From Prosthecobacter sp. (GTDB lineage: Bacteria; Verrucomicrobiota; Verrucomicrobiia; Verrucomicrobiales; Verrucomicrobiaceae): 5,345 nt of DNA. The notes beneath the pieces are model-generated. The model was not told the origin of the DNA, did no database searches, and saw nothing but the letters and a program-made list of their open reading frames with translations. Both the position numbers and the translations under genes were made by a program. The DNA lies in contig JAOZVT010000783.1 of NCBI GenBank assembly GCA_025869455.1, positions 1 through 5,345 of the forward strand. Direction: 5' to 3'. Each line of letters opens with the position of its first letter. Within the stretch, counting starts at the first letter, position 1. Below are positions 1 through 5,345 of this stretch, one piece after another.

Positions 1-276
1 CTGGTATTCGGTCAGGACTTCACGAATCACCGTGGCCGTGCTGGTGATGTCATCCGCTGTTTGCGGATTCCGCATGAAAGGGATGCTGGCTCCGGCTGCG
101 CGGGCGATGCTGGCAATTTCTGGATCATCTGTGGAGACCATGACTTCGTCAAAACACCCTGATTCCAGGGCTACGCGAATGGCGTAGTGGATGATGGGTT
201 GTCCACGAAAGGGCAGGATGTTTTTGCGCGGGATGCGCTTGCTACCGCCACGGGCTGGGATGATGGCCAATCTCAT
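1..276 (-). CDS. pseF: Pseudaminic acid cytidylyltransferase (PseF), N-terminal 92 codons, cut by the window edge
   Basis: This enzyme activates pseudaminic acid with CTP to give CMP-pseudaminate, the cytoplasmic donor for flagellin or polysaccharide glycosylation. I translated it by hand from the ATG at 276-274; the frame stays open for 92 codons to base 1. The N-terminus carries the CMP-sugar synthetase nucleotide-binding signature IIPARGGSKRIPRKNI (residues 5-20), then VSTDD at 47-51 and an ADDITST segment at 74-80, matching the ADD-x-T-x-T pattern of PseF. Full-length family members are about 230 residues, so more than half lies beyond the left edge. The start is supported by a GAGGA seven bases upstream and by a 10-base gap after the preceding stop. 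NeuA (CMP-sialate synthetase) or a legionaminate cytidylyltransferase are the alternatives; the RIPRKNI form and the PseG neighbour favour PseF. Confidence 0.9.
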   Translation of the reverse strand, partial: MRLAIIPARGGSKRIPRKNILPFRGQPIIHYAIRVALESGCFDEVMVSTDDPEIASIARAAGASIPFMRNPQTADDITSTATVIREVLTEYQ

Positions 277-283
277 AGGGATG

Positions 284-288
284 TCCTC
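284..288 (-). promoter_or_regulatory. Shine-Dalgarno sequence of pseF
   Basis: Read on the minus strand, GAGGA lies seven bases before the pseF ATG. It overlaps the TGA stop of the acyltransferase gene, which suggests coupled translation. It is the only well-placed Shine-Dalgarno motif I can see in the window, and it decides the pseF start. Confidence 0.6.
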
Positions 289-1189
289 AAGAGGCGGCTT
301 GGCCCTGCCGCAGTTCTTTGGCAAACTGGAGCATGCGTCGTTTATGGTCCGAAGCAAAGTTTCCCGAGACCACGGCTGATTCGGCCACATCGTTGATCAC
401 AACAGAACCTGCCATGATCTGCGCACGTTCACCCACTTGCACATGCTCGCGGATGAAGCTGCTGGTGCCGATGAAGGCCCCTTTGCCAATACGGCAGCGT
501 CTGGCTAAAACGCATTGATTGGAGACCACGACATGGTCACCGACTTTGGCCTCATGACCGACGACGGAGCCTAGACCAATGATGGCGGCACGGCCTACCT
601 GGGTCATGTCTGTGTCGTGAACGGAGCGTACGACAACGGAGTTTGACATGAGGGCGGCATGATCTTCGATGCGGAGGTAACCGCCATGGGGGATCAGACG
701 GGGGCCATCCTCCGTACGATGGTAGAGGATGCCTTCAGTGCCGAGTTTGACTCCGGGTTCAATGATGACATGGGAACCGATGAAGACGGCTTCCCGAATG
801 ACGACATGCTCTCCAATGGTCACATGGTCACCAATGTGGCATCCAGGGGCGATGATGGCGGATGGGTGAATCCGGCAGTGGCTGCCCAGGTGGGCCTCAA
901 AGGGATACTGGTAACGTTTCTCATGTACCCAGGCTTCATGCAGCTGGTAAAAGGCATCTCGCGGCTGATCCACGGAGACGACACCTGGAATGGATTCCAC
1001 AAACGGCACGAGGGCGGGTGTCGTGATCAGACAGGTGATGGACGGATTTTTGGCCGCTAGTCGTGCATACTTGATGGTGTCGCAAAAGGCGATCACGCCA
1101 GCATGATGAGCGTCCACATAACCTAATGTGGTAAAGTCAGCATCACGGATGACGGATGCTTCAGGGAAGTGCTGGCTGAGCTTGGCCAT
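287..1189 (-). CDS. Left-handed beta-helix N-acyltransferase, LpxD/PglD-like, probably acting on a nucleotide-activated amino sugar
   Basis: 300 residues, cytoplasmic, probably trimeric like other hexapeptide acyltransferases. Residues ~1-95 form an alpha/beta N-terminal domain (FCDTIKYARLAA, 35-46; ITCLITTPALVPFV, 51-64) recalling the uridine-binding domain of LpxD. From ~105 to 275 there are many hexapeptide turns (IHPSAIIAPGCHIGDHVTIG, 107-126; also VGDHVVVSNQCVLARRCRIG). A loop starting GTEGILYHR (150-158) sits where LpxD has its GSEGFGYA-type loop. His212-Glu213 (VVGHEAKVG) align with the catalytic His-Glu pair of PglD-type sugar N-acetyltransferases. At the LpxD catalytic histidine position (NQC-x-IAH) this protein has NQCVLAR, with Arg230. 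True LpxD is therefore unlikely. Starting 10 bases after the ACP gene, it is best read as an acyl-ACP- or acyl-CoA-dependent N-acyltransferase for a UDP-amino sugar, perhaps standing in for PseH. Substrate and acyl group are inferred. The ATG at 1189 has no clear ribosome site. Confidence 0.8.
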   Translation of the reverse strand: MAKLSQHFPEASVIRDADFTTLGYVDAHHAGVIAFCDTIKYARLAAKNPSITCLITTPALVPFVESIPGVVSVDQPRDAFYQLHEAWVHEKRYQYPFEAHLGSHCRIHPSAIIAPGCHIGDHVTIGEHVVIREAVFIGSHVIIEPGVKLGTEGILYHRTEDGPRLIPHGGYLRIEDHAALMSNSVVVRSVHDTDMTQVGRAAIIGLGSVVGHEAKVGDHVVVSNQCVLARRCRIGKGAFIGTSSFIREHVQVGERAQIMAGSVVINDVAESAVVSGNFASDHKRRMLQFAKELRQGQAAS

Positions 1190-1199
1190 GATCTATGGA

Positions 1200-1427
1200 T
1201 CAACCGAGCTTCTTGCAGAGCGCGTTCAGCGTGGTGAGTTCGGCGATTTCTTCGGGGGTGAATTCGCAGTCCCACTTTTCCTGAACGGCGAGGAGGATGG
1301 ACATTTTGTCCAAGGAGTCGATGCCGAGTTCAGAGAGCAGGCGGTCGCCATCCGTAGCGGGATCGATCTGGATGTCAGGGACGTTTTCCTGGATGATTTC
1401 CAGAAGGGTGGTGGCTGTGTCACTCAT
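1200..1427 (-). CDS. Dedicated acyl carrier protein
   Basis: A 75-residue acidic protein with the size and predicted four-helix layout of type II acyl carrier proteins. The motif ELGIDSLDKM (33-42) contains Ser38, the expected site for 4'-phosphopantetheine; the holo-protein would carry acyl groups as thioesters in the cytoplasm. It lies 19 bases after the KAS III gene and 10 before the acyltransferase gene, so it probably carries the acyl chain from one enzyme to the other rather than serving general fatty acid synthesis. I chose the ATG at 1427-1425 because it gives the normal ACP length and begins just before helix 1 (TATTLLEIIQENV). A TTG start at 1496 would add 23 non-homologous residues and overlap KAS III by 50 bases. 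No Shine-Dalgarno motif precedes the ATG. No phosphopantetheinyl transferase is visible here. Confidence 0.9.
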   Translation of the reverse strand: MSDTATTLLEIIQENVPDIQIDPATDGDRLLSELGIDSLDKMSILLAVQEKWDCEFTPEEIAELTTLNALCKKLG

Positions 1428-1446
1428 GGTAAAAAGAAAAGGGGAA

Positions 1447-2382
1447 TCAGGGGACGTGTTTGAGGAGAGCGGTGGCGTAAGATAGGCCGACGCCAAAGCC
1501 TGACATAAGGATGCGCGTGGCGGAGCTGTTTTTCAAGGCGGCCTCTAGCGTCAATGGAATGGCGGAAGAAACCGTGTTGCCAATGCCAGAAAGGTGCACA
1601 GGAACTTTCTCTGGAGGGAGTTTCAGGCGCTCACGCAATTTATCCACGATGTAGCGGCTGCCTTGGTGAAGGATGACGAGGTCAATCTCTTCAAGGGTGA
1701 CATTTTGACGTGCGAGCAGGTTTTTGATCTGCTTGGGCACCGTGAGCATGGCAAAGTTAAAGACATCCCGCCCACTCATGGCCAGGGGGCCTTGCTGATT
1801 GTTGATGGCGCTGCCTCCGGCACCTTGCGTGCCAAACAGGACATCCTCTATTTCCCAGCCCGGTGCATTGGCTTCTAGCAAGCTGACGGTGGCGGCATCT
1901 CCAAAGAGGAGACTGGTGGCCTGATCTGCGGGGTCAATGATGGCGGAATAAGGATCGCTAGTGAAAAATAAGCCGCGTGAGATGCTATTGGCCTGCATGA
2001 AAGCCGTCACTACGGAAAGGCCATAAACGTAGCCTGAGCAACCTAACGAAATGTCAAAACAGGCACAGGTGTCTGGCAGGCCCAGCTTGGCATGGACAAT
2101 GGCGGAGGTGTGGGGGATGCCATGTCCGTCTGGTGTCTGGGTGCAGACGATCAGGGCACCGATGTCTGCCAAAGTTGAGCCTTGAGCTTCCAGCGCACGG
2201 GCGGCTTTGACGCAGAGATCTGAGGCCTGTTCGTCTGGCTCTTTGAGGGATAGACTGGTGGTGCCTAATTTGCCTTCTAAAAAGTCATCGCCATAACCAA
2301 AAGTGAGTCCACGCGCACGGGTGTCCACTCTTCCTGGGGGGACATAGGAGGCGAGTTGGGTCAGGCGTATGGGATTGCTCAT
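1447..2382 (-). CDS. 3-oxoacyl-ACP synthase III (FabH-like, KAS III)
   Basis: 311 residues, close to the ~317 of FabH. KAS III enzymes condense a CoA-linked starter, typically acetyl-CoA, with malonyl-ACP. All three active-site positions are present: Cys115 in DISLGCSGYVYGLS (110-123), His239 in DLVILHQGSR (234-243), and Asn269 in GIGNTVSSAIP (267-277). The C-terminal glycine-rich strand is MSGFGVGLSYATALL (293-307). The enzyme therefore looks catalytically intact. Its ATG overlaps the previous stop (ATGA at 2382-2379) and an ACP gene follows directly, so it probably feeds a specialised acyl-ACP for sugar modification, not housekeeping fatty acid initiation. KAS III homologues of this kind occur in Pseudomonas flagellin-glycosylation islands (from memory). 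A housekeeping fabH cannot be excluded, but no other fatty acid synthesis genes (fabD, fabG, fabF) are in view. Confidence 0.9.
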   Translation of the reverse strand: MSNPIRLTQLASYVPPGRVDTRARGLTFGYGDDFLEGKLGTTSLSLKEPDEQASDLCVKAARALEAQGSTLADIGALIVCTQTPDGHGIPHTSAIVHAKLGLPDTCACFDISLGCSGYVYGLSVVTAFMQANSISRGLFFTSDPYSAIIDPADQATSLLFGDAATVSLLEANAPGWEIEDVLFGTQGAGGSAINNQQGPLAMSGRDVFNFAMLTVPKQIKNLLARQNVTLEEIDLVILHQGSRYIVDKLRERLKLPPEKVPVHLSGIGNTVSSAIPLTLEAALKNSSATRILMSGFGVGLSYATALLKHVP

Positions 2383-3029
2383 TGGGGAGTTGAAAAAGAA
2401 ATGGAGCCGAAGACTTCTCCATCCAAGAGAATTTCACTGCGGGTGAATCGGCGGGCTAGCACTTGCTTGAGCTGGAGACTGATGTGCTGCGGAGCCTGGG
2501 TGGGGAGCGCGCGGCTAAGTTCCAGACGCGCGAAGAGCCATTTCGGACTCAGGTCTGGCAGTAGTTTTAGATGCAGAAATTTGTTCAGAAAAACCACTAT
2601 TTCGATGGGGTTGCCGATGGCTGGTTTGATCAAAGTGGCCGTCTTATTTTCGGTATCGAGGACGGCACTGGCGGCGACCACGTTTTCATTGCAGATTTTC
2701 CGCTGAGTGACTTCTCGGGAACTCTCCAAGAGGGCAGCGTGGACCAAATCTTCACCTTTGCCAAAACGCAGTTCCCCGCGAAAGGCAGGGTCTTCTCTGA
2801 GGCTGCGCAGGCTTTCGCGGGAGCAAATGAGATCTGGCTGATGCTTTAAGAGAGAATGGAAATTGATGGAAATGGGGCCAGGGGGGAGATCCGTGCCTAG
2901 CGCGGCGAGGACAGCCTGATGGATATCCGTGCCATGCAGGTAGGTGCGTTCACCACGAAAGGGGAGCTCAAGCGGGTAGGATTTCTGCATCTTGGATTTA
3001 TCTTTGCTGGAGAGCACAGGGAAAGTCAA
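2379..3029 (-). CDS. Unrecognised 216-residue protein of the acylation cassette, possibly hotdog-like
   Basis: I do not recognise this protein with confidence. It is soluble, with no signal peptide or membrane helix. Two parts have a helix-then-strands pattern: residues 17-66 (ELPFRGERTYLHG, then ISINFHSLLKH) and 140-213 (PIEIVVFLNKFLHLKL, then a strand-rich end IEILLDGEVFGSISF-like, 199-212). The C-terminal alternation resembles the closing strands of hotdog-fold dehydratases or thioesterases, and FRGERTY recalls the N-terminal strand of FabA/FabZ-like proteins, but I see no clear catalytic His/Asp-Glu motif. It overlaps both neighbours by four bases (PseG upstream, KAS III downstream), so a role with the acyl-ACP enzymes is plausible but inferred. 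Start: TTG at 3029 makes a TTGA overlap with the PseG stop and has GGAG three bases upstream. ATG at 2990 (Met14) is a real alternative giving 203 residues. Confidence 0.7.
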   Translation of the reverse strand: MTFPVLSSKDKSKMQKSYPLELPFRGERTYLHGTDIHQAVLAALGTDLPPGPISINFHSLLKHQPDLICSRESLRSLREDPAFRGELRFGKGEDLVHAALLESSREVTQRKICNENVVAASAVLDTENKTATLIKPAIGNPIEIVVFLNKFLHLKLLPDLSPKWLFARLELSRALPTQAPQHISLQLKQVLARRFTRSEILLDGEVFGSISFSTPQ

Positions 3030-4087
3030 ACGCTCCGCACCAGCATCAGCAAGGCTTGCGCCACTCGTTCAGCGCCGCGGCCATCCTGTGCCTGCCAACA
3101 AAGCTGGGCCATGTGGGTGGTTTCGTTGGGCTGCTGGAGGAGGTGACGGAGCTGATTTGTGGCTGTGGTTCCGGTGATGTCCTGAAGCATGCCCAGATCC
3201 AGCGACATGCCGGCTTTTTGCCAAGCCTGGGCGGCGTAAATCTGGTTGTCAGCGATGCAGATGATGATGGGCGGGACTCCCAGGCAGGCGAGCTCATGCA
3301 GAGAGGTGCCACCTGCGCAAATGGCTAACTGGCATCTGGCCATGAGTGGGGCGGGCTGCCAGTTGTCCAGGTGCAGTTCGATTTGCTCTGACTGCCGTGC
3401 TTTTTCTTCCAGTTCGGGCAGGCTGGGATTCAGGTGCGTGGTCAAAATTAGCCGCTTGCCTGTGTAGCCCGCTGCGTCCAGCCATGTTAAGGCGGCTAAG
3501 GTGGCACCACGATCATTGCCGCCGCCAAAGGTCAGGAGGAGGGTATCGATGCCGCGTGTGCTGGGAGGCGTAAGCTGGGCGCGCTGCTGACGAAAAGCTT
3601 CATCCACTAAGGCGTAGGATGGACCGGTGAGAAAATGTGGGGCCTGCTGATCAGGCGTGATCCGGTGGGTATAAGTGCTGCCTTCCGCCCCAGGACTGGC
3701 ATCATGGACCAGGGCTGCTTTTAGGGGATGCGTATGCAGGTGATTGCCAAACTGCATCCAGCGCAGGCCTGCTGCGTTGAGCTTTTCTTGGTAACCAGGG
3801 GGGAAGCGATAGTGGTCCACGACTCCGACGCTGATCGCATGCTGCTGGCAGAGCTGGATGGTGAGGTCGGCCTCTGCCTCGGCGGTGGCATCCCAAGGGA
3901 TGTCATGAATCACGGAATCCGGCGGGAAGGGCTGGCTGCTGAGGTCTAACTGCTGATGCCGAATGAAGAAATGGGAGATGGCCCCTTGTTCCCCACAGGC
4001 TTTCGCCAAAACACAGCAGCGCCGCAGATGGCCTAGGCCAATTTGAGGTGAGGCGTCGAGCCGGAAAAAGATGGAAGGGTGTGTCAC
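3026..4087 (-). CDS. pseG: UDP-2,4-diacetamido-2,4,6-trideoxy-beta-L-altropyranose hydrolase (PseG)
   Basis: PseG removes UDP from the diacylated 6-deoxy-altrose sugar so that PseI can condense the free sugar with phosphoenolpyruvate; it acts in the cytoplasm. It is a GT-B-fold enzyme related to MurG. The N-terminus FFRLDASPQIGLGHLRRC (7-24) matches the PseG pattern FRxDAS-x-x-IGxGHxxRC, and His20 corresponds to the catalytic histidine in the GxGH loop. VVDHYRF is at 89-95, the glycine-rich FGGGNDRG at 187-194, and the UDP-binding C-terminal motif AGGTSLHELACLGVP at 258-272, followed by IADNQ (278-282). At 353 residues it is somewhat longer than typical PseG alone (~270-340), with no fused acetyltransferase domain visible. 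The start is GTG at 4087, overlapping the methyltransferase stop as GTGA. There is no Shine-Dalgarno motif, so translational coupling is likely. Confidence 0.92.
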   Translation of the reverse strand: MTHPSIFFRLDASPQIGLGHLRRCCVLAKACGEQGAISHFFIRHQQLDLSSQPFPPDSVIHDIPWDATAEAEADLTIQLCQQHAISVGVVDHYRFPPGYQEKLNAAGLRWMQFGNHLHTHPLKAALVHDASPGAEGSTYTHRITPDQQAPHFLTGPSYALVDEAFRQQRAQLTPPSTRGIDTLLLTFGGGNDRGATLAALTWLDAAGYTGKRLILTTHLNPSLPELEEKARQSEQIELHLDNWQPAPLMARCQLAICAGGTSLHELACLGVPPIIICIADNQIYAAQAWQKAGMSLDLGMLQDITGTTATNQLRHLLQQPNETTHMAQLCWQAQDGRGAERVAQALLMLVRSV

Positions 4088-5148
4088 TTACGACGTAGCA
4101 GGAGGAGTTCTGAATGATACCCGTCCACTGTGCGATATCCAAATGGAAGTACGTTCCGTTCTACGAGTTCATAGTTAGGCAACATGGCTAAGTAGTCGTC
4201 TCCAAGAATCGGCGTTTCGACACCTGCGGCACTGTTCCCTTGGCGGAGCTGTTTGCCTTCTCTCATATTGCGCAGGAGCACCCAGCGGGTGTTCAGCCGG
4301 GAGACGTGATTGAGATAATTCTGAACGATGGGCGGCTCCATTTCCTGGAAGGAAATAAAATTTACAAATAGATCCACATTCCCACGCAGTTTTTCGATCT
4401 GCCAAGCACAGAGCACGGAAATTGGGGTGAGGGAATCAATCTCAATCTCCGCCCGATCGTGGGTCTGCGCATAGGTGGTGACTTTCTCTGCCCCCAGGGC
4501 ACCAGCTAGATAATGCTGGGCCACGAAACTGGTCGGTGGAATGTCAATGTCCACATAGCGGAAGTCCTCAATGCCTGTGCTGGCCATCACTTCGCCTAGG
4601 GTCCCAAAACCGCCGCCGATTTCTAAAACGATGCGTGGTAGATCATCTGCACCCAAATGTTTTTTGAGCAGGGAGAGGCCTAACAAGTAGTTGAGAGCTG
4701 AGCGGGAAAACCAACGGCCTTCAAATTCAAAATGTTCAATGGGGTGGCCCACCTTGCTTTCAGAAAAAGTATGGAGATGGGGGCGCTTCTCCGCAGAATC
4801 AGCGGCCACGAGAACCCGGTAATCCGCGCGCGCGGCAGATTCACCGGAAAGGAATTGTTCGAGCGCGAGGTGTGCCTTTTTGGCCTGAGGGTGTGCCTGC
4901 TGGAGAGTGGTCGTGAGTTCTTCGATTTGAGCCGTGGTGAAGCTGTTAGCAGGACTGCCGTAAGTGGGAACAAAGAACCCAAGAGCTGTTTTTAAGTGCC
5001 TAAAGTTTTCAATGCCGTTTTCACAGATCTCGTTAACGATCCGATTGGAGGCCTCATCCCAGAAGACACTCGGGCGATAAAGCGCATCCTGGTTAAGCAT
5101 GTCACTTCGCGCGGCGGTCAGTTCTGGGTAAGAGTGCGGCTGGGTCAT
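4084..5148 (-). CDS. Putative sugar O-methyltransferase, NanM-like, SAM-dependent
   Basis: 354 residues from the ATG at 5148-5146. The family is known as putative sugar O-methyltransferases (NanM-type, common in nonulosonic acid and polysaccharide loci). Numbered from this ATG, the SAM-binding motif I is IVLEIGGGFGTLGEVM (173-188), followed by YVDIDIPPTSFVAQHYL (199-214), and then DLFVNFISFQEMEPPIVQNY (260-279), a characteristic F-x-S-x-x-EM block. WVLLRNMREGKQL (290-302) and GYHSELLLLRRK form the C-terminus. It is cytoplasmic with no membrane segment. As first gene of the block it presumably methylates a hydroxyl of the sugar made by its neighbours; which one is unknown. An in-frame TTG at 5205 would add 19 residues, but nothing family-like is seen there and it lies just after a hairpin. 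Neither start has a Shine-Dalgarno sequence. Confidence 0.82.
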   Translation of the reverse strand: MTQPHSYPELTAARSDMLNQDALYRPSVFWDEASNRIVNEICENGIENFRHLKTALGFFVPTYGSPANSFTTAQIEELTTTLQQAHPQAKKAHLALEQFLSGESAARADYRVLVAADSAEKRPHLHTFSESKVGHPIEHFEFEGRWFSRSALNYLLGLSLLKKHLGADDLPRIVLEIGGGFGTLGEVMASTGIEDFRYVDIDIPPTSFVAQHYLAGALGAEKVTTYAQTHDRAEIEIDSLTPISVLCAWQIEKLRGNVDLFVNFISFQEMEPPIVQNYLNHVSRLNTRWVLLRNMREGKQLRQGNSAAGVETPILGDDYLAMLPNYELVERNVLPFGYRTVDGYHSELLLLRRK

Positions 5149-5216
5149 GAAAAACGGGTTAGCTAGGACACCCTGCGAAGAGACGCAAGCTGGATTTGTC
5201 GTCAAGGAATCAAGCT

Positions 5217-5238
5217 AAAAGCGGTCTGCTGAACCGCT
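5217..5238 (-). terminator. Short terminator-like hairpin in the leader
   Basis: On the minus strand a perfect six-base stem (AGCGGT / ACCGCT) encloses a seven-base loop (TCAGCAG), and the 3' arm runs into four Ts. It is the shape of a weak intrinsic terminator. It could end transcription of an unseen gene further right, or attenuate transcription into the methyltransferase gene, whose ATG starts about 70 bases downstream. The stem is short and the T tract brief, so it may be only a structured leader or chance. Confidence 0.35.
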
Positions 5239-5254
5239 GGAAAGGCCCCCTCTT

Positions 5255-5312
5255 CGAAATTATCCCTTTAAGGATCAGATTTATAGGTGGGGGATGTTTG
5301 ATAAATAATACA
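5255..5312 (-). promoter_or_regulatory. Candidate promoter region for the operon
   Basis: This AT-rich part of the right-end non-coding stretch holds, on the minus strand, two sequences resembling a sigma-70 -10 box: TATAAAT (5285-5279) and GATAAT (5264-5259). No convincing TTGACA-like -35 box sits at 16-18 bases from either. The position, 110-140 bases before the first ATG and ahead of the leader hairpin, suits the start of the operon, but the motif evidence is weak. The rest of the leader (5149-5345) shows no other gene. Confidence 0.22.
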
Positions 5313-5345
5313 TGGGCACAAAAAACCCGCATTCTCTGCACCTGG

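Noticed and set aside
659..1060. Plus-strand open frame of 133 codons
   Set aside because: It lies wholly antisense to the beta-helix acyltransferase, whose hexapeptide repeats are unmistakable. Its protein is rich in Asp, Gly and Met as expected from the reverse of that repeat, with no recognisable domain.
287..1189. Calling the acyltransferase LpxD of lipid A synthesis
   Set aside because: The LpxD catalytic histidine position is Arg230, a PglD-type His-Glu pair is present, and no lpxA, fabZ or bamA neighbours are seen.
287..1189. Tandem DNA repeat suggested by the repeated protein hexapeptides
   Set aside because: The repetition is at protein level (beta-helix turns); I see no matching long DNA repeat.
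1128..1463. Plus-strand open frame of 111 codons
   Set aside because: Antisense to the ACP gene and the start of the acyltransferase gene; no ribosome site or family resemblance.
1428..1496. N-terminal extension of the ACP from a TTG codon
   Set aside because: It would overlap KAS III by 50 bases and add 23 Pro/Ser-rich residues absent from ACPs; the ATG at 1427 gives a normal 75-residue ACP.
2356..2706. Plus-strand open frame of 116 codons
   Set aside because: Antisense to the 216-residue gene, which is fixed by its 4-base overlaps with both neighbours; composition is low-quality and Arg/Ser-rich.
5149..5205. 19-residue N-terminal extension of the methyltransferase from a TTG codon
   Set aside because: No Shine-Dalgarno site, no family-like sequence, and the TTG sits about a dozen bases after the hairpin; the ATG at 5148 is simpler, though this is not certain.
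1..5345. Mobile elements, CRISPR arrays, tRNA or rRNA genes
   Set aside because: No repeat-spacer pattern, transposase, terminal inverted repeats or RNA gene structure was seen; the window is nearly all coding on one strand.

Overview
The window is one tightly packed gene block, all on the minus strand, so it reads right to left. It looks like part of a surface-sugar (nonulosonic acid) locus. In transcription order it holds: a short leader; a putative sugar O-methyltransferase (NanM-like); PseG (UDP-sugar hydrolase of pseudaminic acid synthesis); a 216-residue protein I do not recognise; a FabH-like ketoacyl-ACP synthase III (KAS III); a 75-residue acyl carrier protein (ACP); a left-handed beta-helix (LbH) N-acyltransferase; and the first 92 codons of PseF (CMP-pseudaminate synthetase), which runs off the left edge.

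Junctions are operon-like. The first three are 4-base start/stop overlaps (GTGA, TTGA, ATGA). The last three are gaps of 19, 10 and 10 bases. No gene lies on the plus strand and no interval over 300 bases is empty. The only non-coding stretch is the ~140-200 bases at the right end. It holds AT-rich promoter-like sequence and a small terminator-like hairpin just before the first gene.

How the genes may work together: PseG and PseF are the UDP-removing and CMP-activating steps of pseudaminic acid (Pse) synthesis. In the usual pathway a GNAT-family acetyltransferase (PseH) acetylates the 4-amino sugar just before PseG. No PseH is visible here. Instead the two Pse genes flank a KAS III, a dedicated ACP and a beta-helix acyltransferase that mixes LpxD-like and PglD-like features. 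I infer that the cassette makes a short acyl-ACP, for example an acetoacetyl- or 3-hydroxybutyryl-type group, and places it on a sugar amine. The methyltransferase would add an O-methyl group. The product would be a non-standard N-acylated, O-methylated Pse-type sugar for flagellin or surface polysaccharide. The logic resembles Pseudomonas flagellin glycosylation islands, where KAS III, ACP and methyltransferase genes accompany an amino-sugar N-acyltransferase (from memory).

Organism: a moderate-GC (roughly mid-50s percent by eye) Gram-negative-type bacterium. Shine-Dalgarno sequences are weak or absent before most genes. A Verrucomicrobia- or Proteobacteria-like source would fit, but the window alone does not settle this.
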